This document shows positions 1-12,900 of a stretch of 64,000 bases of DNA, piece by piece. This DNA comes from Cladopsammia gracilis. Taxonomy: Eukaryota; Cnidaria; Anthozoa; Scleractinia; Dendrophylliidae. The stretch is from contig JAJGOT010000511.1 in NCBI GenBank assembly GCA_022457155.1, positions 124,001 to 188,000 on the forward strand. Reading direction: 5' to 3'. The notes below the pieces were generated by a model that was not told where the DNA came from, did no database searches, and saw only the letters and a program-made list of their open reading frames with translations. How positions within the stretch are numbered: position 1 is the first letter of the stretch; each line of letters begins with the position of its first letter. The position numbers and the translations under genes were made by a program.

Positions 1-1039
1 CTGCAAACGATAGAAAAAATCAGCCAAACATGAAGCGAAATGGTACATGGTCGGTCGAAATTTTTGCGAGTCAACTGGCATATTTCTATCATTACTCTTC
101 AACCCAGTGTGGTAGAAGAGATACAAACATCACAACATTTACCTGAATAACCAGAGAATCCTTTTATTTGACCCTTTTCCTTGGTATTAAGTCCATAACG
201 GCATAAAAACGACTTAAAGTCAAACATTGTAAGTAATTTGCAATTGTACACCAACACTGTGCGCATGGCCATAGAACCAAAGTTTACCTTGTGTTCTGTA
301 GAGCTGATTCTCATGACTCGACTTAAATTAATTTTCCAAAGTTTGAGCTTCAAAAGTTGGGTTGTGGCTTAACTGTGAGTGCTGCATATGTGCCGGAGTT
401 TTTACAATAATTGTGTGCAAATTTCATGAGAAAATATTAAGAGAATGAACAGAAAACTGATGTTACAACTGTACCTGTTACCTTTACCTGCATGTATCTC
501 CTTCTTGCTTAGTATCACATAAGACCTCAGAAAACTGATAACTCTACCACAATTCCCTGATTAAGCCTGAGCTGTAATGTATCATCAAGACCATGAAGAG
601 CCAACACTTCATTGACTGTTTTTAAAACATTTATATGTGCATGATATAAGCTTGCAGTGTGGGTCGACTATCTTGGTAGAAAATACCTTTCTCAAGACCC
701 AGTTTGAAGGGCTGAAATTTTCCATCAGTGCTTGGCAGTTGGATACTAATCTGGGTAGAGAATTTAGCAAAAATTATGTAAAATTGAAAAGCCATCCATC
801 AGCAGTAAGTAAACTGCCATTATACAGTCATAAAAACCTTGTCTGTTGCAGTTCACTCATCTAGTATTCCAGTGTGTTTTTTGCAAACACTTGGCACCCT
901 TGAACAAACCTGCATCCCAAGGTGGGATAAACACAAAGTTTTCTACTCTTTGATGATAACCTGACCTAAACTGATACATGTATCTAACTTGTGCTCATCT
1001 TAAGGCCACTCAACAGTTTCATATCTCAGGATACAAATA

Positions 1040-1230
1040 ATATACACCACTTTCACAATGGCGGCCGATTTATTTATTCTTTCGTATGTATGTTAATTAG
1101 CCTCACTGGCCTCGGTTTAGAGTAAAAATTCTTTTGAATTTTGCACACGCCAGCGAGGCCTTAAAGGCTAATTAACATACATATAAAAGAATAAATACAT
1201 CGGCTGCCATTATGAAAGGGGTGTATTATT
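1040..1230. mobile_element. Fold-back MITE, about 190 bp
   Basis: Two arms of roughly 75 bp are inverted copies: the left arm (tatacaccactttcacaatg, then GGCGGCC and an AT-rich stretch ending TTAATTAGCC) recurs inverted at about 1160-1230. The centre is short and AT-rich. No coding capacity is present. Superfamily cannot be assigned because the target duplication is unclear in AT-rich flanks. Confidence 0.6.
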
Positions 1231-1944
1231 TTAGTTCAGCTGGTCTAAAGGTCTTGTTTTTGGGTTTCGATTCTTATTTGTCTGTGTCTGTTTTTCAAGG
1301 GTCTGTTGATTGTTATTGCATGCAATAATATTATGATCAGTACCCGTGTAACATGCAGTCAATAGTCTGGCTTTGAACTTCAGAGTTGCAATGTTAAAGG
1401 TGTGTTAAGATGACCTTCAGAGATTCTAAAATGGGAGAGATTTCTGACAGAAGGATTAAACATTGTTCTTTAAAACTTCCACATTAAGGTATTACAGTTG
1501 TTGTTTTTTACCAGGGGACAGACACATTCATGTGTTATCACTTAGTTTAAAAAAATACAAATGTTTGATATCAGTATTTTCCCTCCCTCCCTCCCCCAAC
1601 AACAACAAACAAACAAATCTTTGCATAATGCAGGGCTGTTGTTAGTAGTCAGTTTGAACTCAAAGTTTGAAAATGACTAGAGCACAACAACCATGGGTGG
1701 CTACAGCTGTAAATGTTAAGGCTGTGCTCTTAGAAGAATCACAGGGAACCCAACTATGAACTCTGGGGTGCCCGGCACTTAAGCTTTATGCAAAAGTAAA
1801 TTTTTCTAGTCGCCTGAAGATAAAAGTAAGGAGCCTAAGGCCCCTGGGCACTGCTAGAGCACAGCCCTGCTGATGTACATGTATTTTGAGTTTAAGACCA
1901 CCTGTTTTCCTTGCGTACATTATCATGTTGTGGCAACTTCAAAA

Positions 1945-2150
1945 CGTAACCCTTTCACTCTCAGAGTCTATTATAGAGACATGTAGTGTAGTTCAAACTT
2001 TTGAGTCTGTCAATGAAATCCAGTGGTGTGACCATTCAAATGAAACCTCTTTGGCAGTACTTTTGCATGGTACCAATTTTTCAATATTTTACAAAATGAA
2101 ATTTGGGATTTTTCTTGAATTTTGATTTTTGGCACTCTTGGGAGTTAAGG
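1945..2150 (+). repeat. Interspersed repeat family A, copy 1
   Basis: About 200 bp beginning near CCCTTTCACTCTCAGAG and ending near CACTCTTGGGAGTTAAGGG. The same sequence recurs inverted at 9578-9790, direct at 53786-53998 and as decayed pieces at 10618-10800 and 59345-59690. Both ends carry inverted CTCCCAAGAG / CTCTTGGGAG-type motifs, suggesting a MITE-like non-autonomous element. Confidence 0.6.
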
Positions 2151-3936
2151 GTAATGACAGCCCTGATATTGCCACATGGGGAAATTACGTGTAAAGAAGT
2201 AATGTGTAGATACATGTACATGTTTAAGTTTTGCATCAGTGAAAAGCCCTTGCAAATAAGTTAGATGAAGATGTGAGTAATTTTCAAGGCTATTTTACAC
2301 AGGTCTACTTTTTTCAAGAAAGTCATCAGTCAAACAACAGATACTTTTAAATCCACAGTAAAAAATGGAGTTTACTTCACTGAGATTTCTAAATATCTGT
2401 GATTCTATTATAATTTTGAAAAAAAAAAGACTAGTTTTAAACAATGTACATGTTACTGACAATACCCATTTCTTTTTTAACTCCTTAAGCAGTATACATG
2501 TGTACATGTATTTACACTGTACACTGATGCTGGAAATTCACTGTCTCATTTTAGCCTGTGTAACTTGGGAGAGCCATTTTATGATTCCCTCTAAAGCTTT
2601 CCAGATATTTATGCAGTTGTCTGATTTGTTCATGTAGACTGAAGGTAAAATTACATGATTGTAGGGGACCAAGAAAGCCTTTATTAAGGAAGAAGGGATA
2701 TACTGTACATTGAATACATGTACTTTACATACATGCCTGCACAGGAACCATTGGATTAATGATGGATGAGCAAGTTGTTTTAAAACACATTTTTAGATGT
2801 TTGGTGTCAATAACATCGGGATCCTTTTCTTGAAAATTGATATTAAATTTATTTTTTTTAGACTTGAATACAGATTGTAGTCCATGTTTGGCCAAATTTT
2901 TTTGAAGTGTGTTTTATTACCACTTATAGCATCAAACCCAGTGCTGGAAATACAATGTAAAAGTAGGTCATTGGATGTTGTCCAACCAAAATGTTAAAAA
3001 TTAATGTCCAACTTTTACATTTTGCTCAGACATGGTGTCTGAGCACAAAAAATAATGACTTCGCTTTTGTCTATTAAAGTTTTAAAGTCTTGTTAAGCTA
3101 TATATTGCCTGCAATTCTAAAAAAAAAAAACATGAAAGTTTAATACTAATTTATGCTGTTTGTATGATTTATTTTGCTGCAAAGGCTCTCTCAATTCTAG
3201 AAAATGCTCTGATGCATTGCAAACTGCAAAACTTCTTACATTGTATAGCACATCATGTATGCTAACAGAGTGTGTCTCAGGGAAAATCCAAAATGGCAGA
3301 TGTCTGACTAATTCTGTAAAATTTCCGATCAAGATGGAAGTTTTAAAGGACATGTTCTAAGTAATAAAACTTAATACCAGCACTGCAAACAGAAACATGT
3401 CTGAGAAATGTAACTTCTTGAGCGACATCTGTTGCACACTACTTTTCTGTGCCATGGTGATGTTTGTTGTCATTTGTTTTCTGAGTAGAGTGGAAATCGA
3501 GAACATTTAATATGTTCTTTGGCACACAGACATGCATACACATGTATGTACATATAGGAATTCAAGAGTTGAATACTTGTACTTAGTTTTTGTACACATT
3601 TTGGTCTTTGGACTTTCAGTTGGGTGACTTGAACGGAAAACTTTGTTGTGAAAACATTGTGGCATATTTGTTTGTTGCTGGAAATGAAAAAAAAAATATG
3701 CTGTCAGCAATTTTTTTAGTAGCATTTGTGGAGGATTAAAAGCAGAAGATTGTGGTCCATGTTGGCTTCTGCCTACAAAATCTCAAAGATCTATAGTACT
3801 GTATGTCATCTGACTTGAGAAGACCAAAAGTGTATTTGAAAACAAGAAAATTGAGCTGAAGAGAATTTTATTTGCTTTCCTTTTCCATAGTTTGTGTTGT
3901 TGGTAACTGATTTCTTTTGTTTCCAGTATCAGCAAC

Positions 3937-6900
3937 ATGAGCTCTGATAATGATAAAAGAGACACGAGAGTCCGCGATAGTCGTAAGGAGTCCCCTGACA
4001 GATGGGGCAAGCAAGGGATGCACGATAGTGATCCACCCACAGAAACCAACAGAAACGATCCCCGCTCTATTCGTTGTCGAGTTTTCATTGGCAATCTTCC
4101 AGCCGAGATGAAGAGAAAGGAACTTGAAGACATTTTTGCTAAGTATGGCCGTGTGGCAGGTATCTCAGTACATAATAACTATGGATTTGTGCAGTTTGAA
4201 GATGACAAAGAGGCAGATTCTGCTGTTGGAAAGGAAAATGGCCAAGTTTATTATGGAAAGCGAGTAGGTGAGTGATTGTCTGAAGAACTGCTTCAACATC
4301 CCCAGAATCTACAAGATTTTTTTTCATCACACAGTCCCATCAAGCAGAGCTGGAAGCAAGGTGTTTGCCAGAAGGGTGTTTTGCCTGGGTGTTTTTGGAT
4401 GCCTTCTTTTTTGGACAGTTATATTTTCACGTTTTTTTTTTAACTTTGTCAGAGACTTGCCTCCGACATGCCCAGTTTTGTTTCTGTCTATAAGCCTGGT
4501 TATAATAAGAGTTGGTCATTATCTGACCCATTGCTCCAAGCTGCGACCATTTTTGTTGCCATGGCGAGTGAACAAAAATTTGGCGACCGAATTATCAGCA
4601 AAGGTCGTCACCAAAGGATTTAAGCTCAAAACAATAAAGTCGTCTTTACGTTTTATCAATTTTTAATTGAATCATTGTTAAATCAAAGAAATATGACCAT
4701 GCTTTTCTCCTGTATAAGGTCAATGATGAATCTGTTCTTCTTGCATCACAAGAGATGTGTACTGGCATAAGGATCTACGTAACGCAGCTTCGAATTCATT
4801 GAGCGGCCATTTTGAAAACCCAGATGGGAGAAACTGGGGAGAGCCTAAAACTACTATGAAAACCACCGAAGTGTGGAATGGGCCTGAATATTCACTGCCT
4901 TGCCCACATTTGTTAGGAAATGTCAGCAAATTCCTTTCCCTCGTGTGTGTTTATACAACGAGCGACTACACAGCCAGTCAAGCATGAAACATGTAGTCAT
5001 GCATATTGTTGTTTTTCCAAATATGGTCATGTTCACAATGTACAAGTTTTCATGTTTAGTATATTTTCATGCCGTGGCGGCAATAGCGAATTAACTTTAT
5101 CTGATCTTTCAAATGACACTGAGAATAACTCTATTTGATCATTCACATTCACTTTATCCAAAGATCAGAAATTTAAGGAAAGTTATGTATGAATTTTACA
5201 CACCTTTCGGCAGACCAAATTCCAAACAGACTGTGAAAAATCATCGGCAGTTTGAAGTCTATTAATTTTCTTGCTTGCGTTAGTACCAACATCTCAACTT
5301 TCAGAGCTCCAACCTCGTTCCCAGGGTCTCTCATCTTCTCGCCCCCTGGAGCGAGAGAAGAGAGACCCTGGTCAACTCTGGTCACGTGCGTCCCAAAATC
5401 TGGGATGTAACAAGTAAAAGATTCGAGGGAGGGGCGGCAAAGTGTGAAATTTGTTCGCTCTAGCAGAGTATTGCAAATCAAAACAAATCCGAAAAGCGTT
5501 TGGCGGCTTCCGATAAATGTGACGCGGCGGTCATCCGCAGACTTCAAAACATATTTACATCGACTGGTTTTGAGAGTGCAAGTTGCTTTAGGATCTGTAA
5601 ATTAACAGTTGGGGAATTGTCATGGCGCTTGAAGATTTGTCGGCAGTATTAAGCTAATTTTCGACTCGCTACACAATCACAGTCCAATTTTATCACTGGA
5701 CGCCGCCGCTAAGCTCGGTCTCGGCAGAAAATGCTTTTGATTTTATATGGCATTGTTGAGGTGAATTACCGTTACATTCTATTTAGCAGGCGATCTTCAA
5801 GCTTCATTCGACAGGCACATTAAATTGTCGCCGTCTGTTCTCGGACGATGGCGAAGTGGAAAAATATTTTGACATGCAGATCGACTCTACACTTTTATAA
5901 CAGGAAACGAGGTACAGAAGATAATGATAGCTTTTATTCTTCGTAGGTGAGGCATGTTGTTCAACATTTACCAGTTCCAGTCGTTTGAATGTCTATGCAA
6001 GATCTTTACATTTCATTGTTTCATTATACGCTTGTAAAATTATTGAACGATAACCATTTTAATCCTTGCGCATAATTCATTCGCTTTTGTTTGAATCGTT
6101 TGATTGAACCGTTTCCGGACATCAACGGACTCGCGCACAGCACGAGCCACTGTGAAGAAAACTAGACAAAGTTACAAACACCGTCGACCCCTCCTTAGGA
6201 ATATAATTGTCCAAGAGGCACGTGACCAGAGTTGACCAGGGTCTCTCTTCTCTCGCTCCAGGGGGCGGGAAGATGAGAGACCCTGGGAACGAGGTTGTCA
6301 GAGCTCTACCTCCTGTCGAACCCATAAAAAATAATAGTCAACAGAGATACCATCAAACATGAAGATGCCTGACGGCAGCTATATTTGAAAGCAATTAACA
6401 CTGCGGTACCAAACAAGCAAGTGGGCGGCACGGTGGTGTAGTGGTTAGCGCTTCGGACTTTCAACCTGAAGGTCGGTGGTTCGAGCCTGGTCTCTGCCGT
6501 CGTGTTGTTTCCTTAGACAAGAAACTTTACTCCACACTGTCTCTCTCTACCCAGGTGTATAAATGGGTACCAGCGACAAAATGCTGGGGGTAACCCTGCG
6601 ATGGACTAGCATCCCATCCAGGGGGGAGTAGCAATATTCCTAGTTGCTTCATGCTACAGAAACCGGGTTAAGCTTGCTGTATGGGCCATCGTGGCCCGTG
6701 TGCGACTTTACCTTTTACCAAGCAAGCGAACAAAAATACAAGCTTTTCCGAGGGATCAAAAATAAAAGTGACAATGTGACAATGTCACCTCCCTTCTCCA
6801 CAATGTCTTGAACAATATTATCTCGTAAGTCGGTAAAATCGCCACTTGCAGCTTTACCACGCTTGTAAACTTGTCCAACCCTACTCAACATGCGCCATCA

Positions 6901-9900
6901 TTTGCTCATTGTATAAACACACACGTGGGAAAGAAACAGAAGTCTTGAGCTTCACCTGCAAATTATGTTACATCACTGTACAAAAACTTTAAATCCCCAA
7001 TCTGTTCACTTGTTTGTAATATTATCATTCAAAATACTAATGTAAACGCCTTACGTGCAGTTAATCAGCAATCTAATTTGTTGAAACATCAGCTCCACTG
7101 ATCGATGTTTTGTTAATGCAGTTAGTCACCGAATCGCGATAAATGTGTATTTTACATTCTCCTCTGGATACGTTTTTGATAAAGTCAAGTGTTAATGATT
7201 TACATGTAGCTAAGGAAAGATGTTTCTTAGCAAGTAGACGGTACGAACAAATGTATATTCACGTAATCGTATCGGATCACATTTGTTTCAATGATATCAC
7301 TGCAAATACATGTCCCAGGTTTCAACATCCGACTTTGTAGTAAATTGTTCTGGTTACCTCTCATAAATATCTTTGCCTGTTTTTGCCATCTTGTACTGCG
7401 TTTACAATCAGCAAGCAAGTAATAATGGAGTGTTAAAAACGTTATTTATTTTCTGTACACAATGTGCAGCAGTAGTGTCTTCATGTAAAGTAGCATGAAG
7501 TGTCTTGCATTAATGAAACAACAATTTTTGGCGACCAAAATTTTCCAATGGTGACCATTTATAAAAGTGTAGGTCGCCAAAGGCGACTTATTGAAAAAAT
7601 GAGCTTGGAGCGCTGTGACCAAACCAAATTTATGGAATGTGGAAACACTATACATGTACATGTAGATTCAATCTTTTAGACATGACTCTTGTTTGTGTAC
7701 AAAAATGAGGCTGGTTTTGTGTTCTAGACCTTGGTTCACTCATTACTTTTTGCTGTCAAAAATAATAAGCCATATTGCAACATCTGTTGTTTTGATGTAA
7801 AGTCGCACAAGAGCCAGATGGCCCACACGGCCGGAGCTTAACCCGGTTTCTGTAGCATGAAGCGACTAGGAATATTGCTACTCCCCCCTGGATGGGATGC
7901 TAGTCCATCGCAGGATTACCCCCAGCATTTTGTCACCGGTACCCATTTATACACCTGGGTGGAGAGAGACAGTGTGGAGTAAAGTTTCTTGTCTAAGGAA
8001 ACAACACGACGACAGAGACCAGGCTTCAAACCGCCGACCTTCAGGTTGAAAGTCCGACGCGCTAACCACTAGACCACCGTGCCGCCCACTTGCTTGTTTG
8101 GTATGTTGTTTTGATGTACAGGCTGTAAAATGCTCTTGTGACCTTGGAAATGGCCATGTGATTTGAAAATGCCTTACATGTACAATCTATTGAAGGCCCT
8201 TTGGTGACAGGTTGTCTCAGTACTAAATCTAAGATGGCAGATATACAAGTAGGACCAGTTTTGTTACGTATTAGATCTGCAATAAAGGTTTGGTAAGCTA
8301 GACAAGTTTTACAACGGAGTCAACAAGAAAGGGTGGCTATTTGCAATGCCTGGAATTGAGTGGCGTCCTTTGGTTGTTGTCACTTGCTTTGTTCCAACCT
8401 TGTACAGTGTACCTACATTCTCAAGTACACAGTCTTCTAGGCTAGTGCTGTTTTATCATCCTCCTCATCCTTCCCCTGTTTCCTCTTGTAATTCAGTGGG
8501 AAAAGTGTGTAGAGGTTGGCTTTGTGTCATGAGTTGTCGAAATTGCTAGCCATGTACATGTAAGTGAAAGTGGTTGAATTACTGTAAACAGGAGCCACAG
8601 GTACACAGTCATCTCTACACACAAGTACATGAAGTAGCGACCTCTTTTGCCTTGATGTTCTCTAAAATGCAACAATGGGTACATATGCACATGCCTTGGA
8701 CTGGATGAATCCCTGTCCAGAGTGGTACAGTACTCTGTCTAGGGGTCGACTGATTTCCAGTGGAGGCTCTTTGGTAACCTGGCCGCCTAATTGTTATATA
8801 GTGATTGAGACACTAATGGTGACTCATTACTTTTTTCTCTCATAGATGTCAATTTAGCTGGGGACAGAAGAAAGCCTAATAAGATGGATGACAGACCACG
8901 TGATAGAGACAACAGGCCGCCATTTCCCTTCAGGAGAGAAAGAGAGTTTGACCGTGAAGGCAGACCATTTAGAAGATCTCCACCACGTGAAAGACCCAGG
9001 TTTGAAGATTATGATCGTTTTCCCTCGCGTTTTGAACCTCCGTTCGAGCGTCGTGGCCGGTCCCCATCTCCCCCTCCACCTCGAAGAATGGATGACCGTC
9101 CAGGTTATGGCCGTCATGATGATTACTACATGCGAGAACGCTACAGGGATGAACCTCCCCATCACAGAGAACCATACCCAAGACAATCCTATGAACACAG
9201 GGGTGATGCATTTGATAGAGATCGGCGTGATCCGTATGATTCTCCAAGGGGACCCTATCCAGATAGAAGAGATGACCCCTATGATCGCTACGATTCACAC
9301 AGTCGTGATTACCCCCGGCCTGATGACTATCCAGGTGCTGCTAAGAGGCCAAGAATGGATTACACTGATCGTCCAGATGACGTGTATAGTAGCAGTAAAA
9401 CCATTGAGGCACCAACTGACTGCGTCATAGTAGTGATGAATAAACAGCAAAGGTTAGTACTGCTTCTAGCTTTTTTTAGAGCAGTTTTCTGAATCCTGTC
9501 AAAAACAAACTAACGATGGGAGAGACTGTTAATTATTGGTGTTACTGATTGGTTGACAAGGAAGCAAGTATTTTTTAACCCTTTGAGTCACTCCCAAGTG
9601 CAGGCAGAATCAAAATTAACCCTTGCCTGTTGAACTCCCAAGAGTGCCAAAGAACAAAATTCAAGAAAAATCCCAAATTTCATTTTGTAAAATATTGAAA
9701 AAATAATGGTACCATGCAATAGTACTGCTGAAGAGGTTTCATTTGAATGGCCACACCATAGGATTTTGTTCGCGCTCTGAGAAAAAAATAACTCGGTGTA
9801 TTGTACAGAACTGTTGTTTTTCAAACATGATTGCCAGTTTTTAGCATTATTAGTGATAAGTACAATGTAGCAGGAACACTTTTAGCACTTACATTGTTAC

Positions 9901-12900
9901 AACTACTGCACACAATTTTGCTGTTGTTGGTAGTACATAAAGCCCGGTTTCCATATGATCGCTACGATCGTTGCGATCGCTGCGATCGCTGAAAAAAATA
10001 GTTCAGCGATCGCAGCGATCGATGGTTTCCATATGATCGCTGCGATCGCTACGATCGCTGAGAAAGTGAATGAAGATCGAGGGGACCTGGGTCTGACAAT
10101 ATCGTTTCGCCTCATTCTTGAAATTCAACACAGCAGCTGTGAATTGTTTTTAAAATTTGATACAAAGACAGTCGTATCTTTGCACTTCCATAAAAAGGGC
10201 CAAATCGCACCCTTTGAGTGGGCGTGCGCAGTGCATCTTGGTATTTTTGCTGTCGCTGCGATCGCTGCGATCGCTGCGATCGCTGGAGAGTGGTTTCCAT
10301 ATGATCGCTACGATCGCTGAACTTTTTTTTCAGCGATCGCAGCGATCGCAGCGATCGTAGCGATCATATGGAAACCGGGCTTTAGTGACCTTCAACTTTT
10401 GCAGGTGTGCAAAATTAACTTGGGGGCTTATTAGCAGCTGTGTTAACTCTATGACTAACAATACATGTATGTCCACAGCTGTCAGTCATCTTTCAAACAT
10501 TTCTGCCCTCCAAGACTTTGGGTTACTAATACAGAACTTAAGTGCAAGAATAGGGATCTATTTATTGTCCAATTCAACTTGTCAAACTATAGTCATATGA
10601 TGAGTAATTGTATTCTGTTGTAACTTTTGAGTCTGTAAATCACAACCTAAAAGTGTATTCCATTCAAATAAAAGCTTTTTAGCAGTAGTGTTTTTTTTTT
10701 TTTTTTCATTATGCTGATACTTTTTTAATATTCTACAAAACAGAATTGGAATTTTTTCATTTACACTGTTGGCTACTATTGGGAGATAAATTAACATGCT
10801 CTCTATTTTTCATCCAGGGGTTATGCAGAAATGGTGGAAAGAAGATTGAAGTCTGTGGGGTTGGTAGTAGAGCTGCACTTCCATGGAACCCAACCAATAT
10901 CTGAGCTGTTGGATGATGTAGCTCGTCGTGGTGTGCTGTATGCCATAGTCATTACCAGTCAGCACGAGATTCACCGCTCAGTAACAGTCAATATTCTGCA
11001 TGGAACTCCTCAAGGTAAAGAACAAAATCTCCTTGCAAGGATACAGAAACATACTGGTAAGGGGTTTATTGGAGAGAAAACGCAAGCATAACAGTTAATG
11101 TTTCATAGGGAAAGAAAAAAATGCAAGTGCATACAATAACATGTACATCCAATGCCTGTCCTGTCACACACTCTGTGGCTCTTGTTTATCTCGCAAAGCA
11201 TTTAGCAACATGTACATACACCAAACTGATACGATCTAACTTGATGAATTTGAGAATGAACATTGTAATAAGAAGCTTAGGGGCGAAGCTTCAAATTTGG
11301 GATTATGATATGCCATACAGTTCACAAAACCAATCAATCTATCAATCAAACTTTATTTATAGAGGGTAACACCTAACAGTTAGGTTTATTCCTTTACATG
11401 TACCTCATTTCTGACTTGACCAAACTAATACATGTATGATCCAACCTTATGATTAATTTGAGGAGCTATAGTGTGATGATAATCCAAGGGGTGATTCTTC
11501 TATTTTGTGATTGTGGTATATCATTCACAAAGCCACTGCTCCCCATCAACAAAATACATGTATGCGGTTTATTCGTATACCTCATTTCTGACTTGACTAA
11601 ACTGATATGATCCAACCTTATGATTTGAGGGGCTACATGAACAGTGTGATAATAAGCCAAGGGGTGATTCTTCAAATTTGGGATCGTGGTATACCATTCA
11701 CAAAACCACTGTTCCCCATCAAAACAAAATACATGTTTGCACTTTATTCCTGTACCTCAATTTAGACTTGACTTCTATAACCTGTACACGTAATGTATAA
11801 AAAAAAACATGCATTATGAAGCAATCTTAACCATGCATTGTATATCTTATCCAGTGGCACTTTAAAGGTTGCATGATCTCTCTCTTTCTCTTGAAAATTA
11901 GGTAAGAGTTTCCTTGGGCAAATGACTTCAATTTGGAAACTGTGTTAATAGACATACATGTATATGCTTTTCAAACAAAACAGCTTGAAATATCAATAAT
12001 ATAGTTATTCACCTCGCTTTCTGCTGTCCATTTAATTGAATGCCAACAAACTGTTAAAAAATTACGATTACCATTGACTAAATTTGACTGGCAGACATTT
12101 AGCAGTCAAATGATAATTATGCATATTATTAAATAATTTAGCCAAGACTGCAGGGCTGCTGTTTGATTGCAATAAAGTGAGATCTGCAGCAGTTACATGT
12201 ACATGTAGGTTGCAGTCATTTTAACACTTAATTATGCCATTAAATGGCAACAGTTTGGCTTGTTATGCAGTTACCAGTTGCAAAGCATCTGTATTCATGA
12301 ATTATCTCTCTTGCTTTTGCCTGAAAGTTGCATGTAAGTTCCGAGTGTTTTTGTGGTTGTTAGTGTGCATTTGTAAATTGTTTAATGTAGTCCTTTTACA
12401 ATGTATTTTGTTGGCTTAAGAAGACAGCAAAACAGTTGAATTATGTGGAAAGCAATGGTGCAGCCCCTATGCTTCACAAGAAGCAATGAGGATTCAGTAT
12501 TAACATTAATTGTGCTATAATAAATATACAGTTCAGCTATTACACCATTTAAGAAGCTTAAGAAGACAGCAAAACAGTTGAATTATGTGGAAAGCAATGG
12601 TGCAGCCCCTATGCTTCACAAGAAGCAATGAGGATTCAGTATTAACATTAATTGTGCTATAATAAATATACAGTTCAGCAATTACACCATTTTAGTGTTG
12701 GAAATGGTTAAAGAAAACATGCTGCATACATGTGGCTACTGACTAGAGTTTCTTGTTACAGCAACCAATCAATGCATTAAAGCAAAATATTTCATTGCAA
12801 CACAAAAGTTCATTCAATTTATTCCCATAAACAACACTCAGGGAACAAATAATTCAAAAGCCGATTGAAATGCCTTTTTGTCTCTTTAATGTCAAGTACA

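Larger units (their letters stand above)
1..3926. other. 5' flank or 5' intron of the NCOA5-like gene
   Basis: I see no supportable coding exon here; the open frames are short and show no family resemblance. The stretch holds one fold-back element (1040-1230) and one copy of an interspersed repeat (1945-2150). A polypyrimidine tract and AG at 3925-3926 lie ten bases before the first ATG of the downstream gene, so an untranslated 5' exon probably lies somewhere in this region or further upstream. Confidence 0.5.

Noticed and set aside
4268..4666. 132-codon frame continuing after exon 1 of the NCOA5-like gene
   Set aside because: Starts at the splice donor of exon 1 and is hydrophobic random sequence; the donor GTGAGT and the in-frame join to 8846 are better supported.
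8854..9430. Frames of 109-180 codons overlapping 8846-9452
   Set aside because: Alternative frames of NCOA5-like exon 2; only the frame continuous with the RRM and the NCOA5 core shows family motifs.
12414..12694. CRISPR-like repeat structure (also minisatellites elsewhere)
   Set aside because: Repeats are contiguous tandem units without unique spacers, and the genome is eukaryotic.
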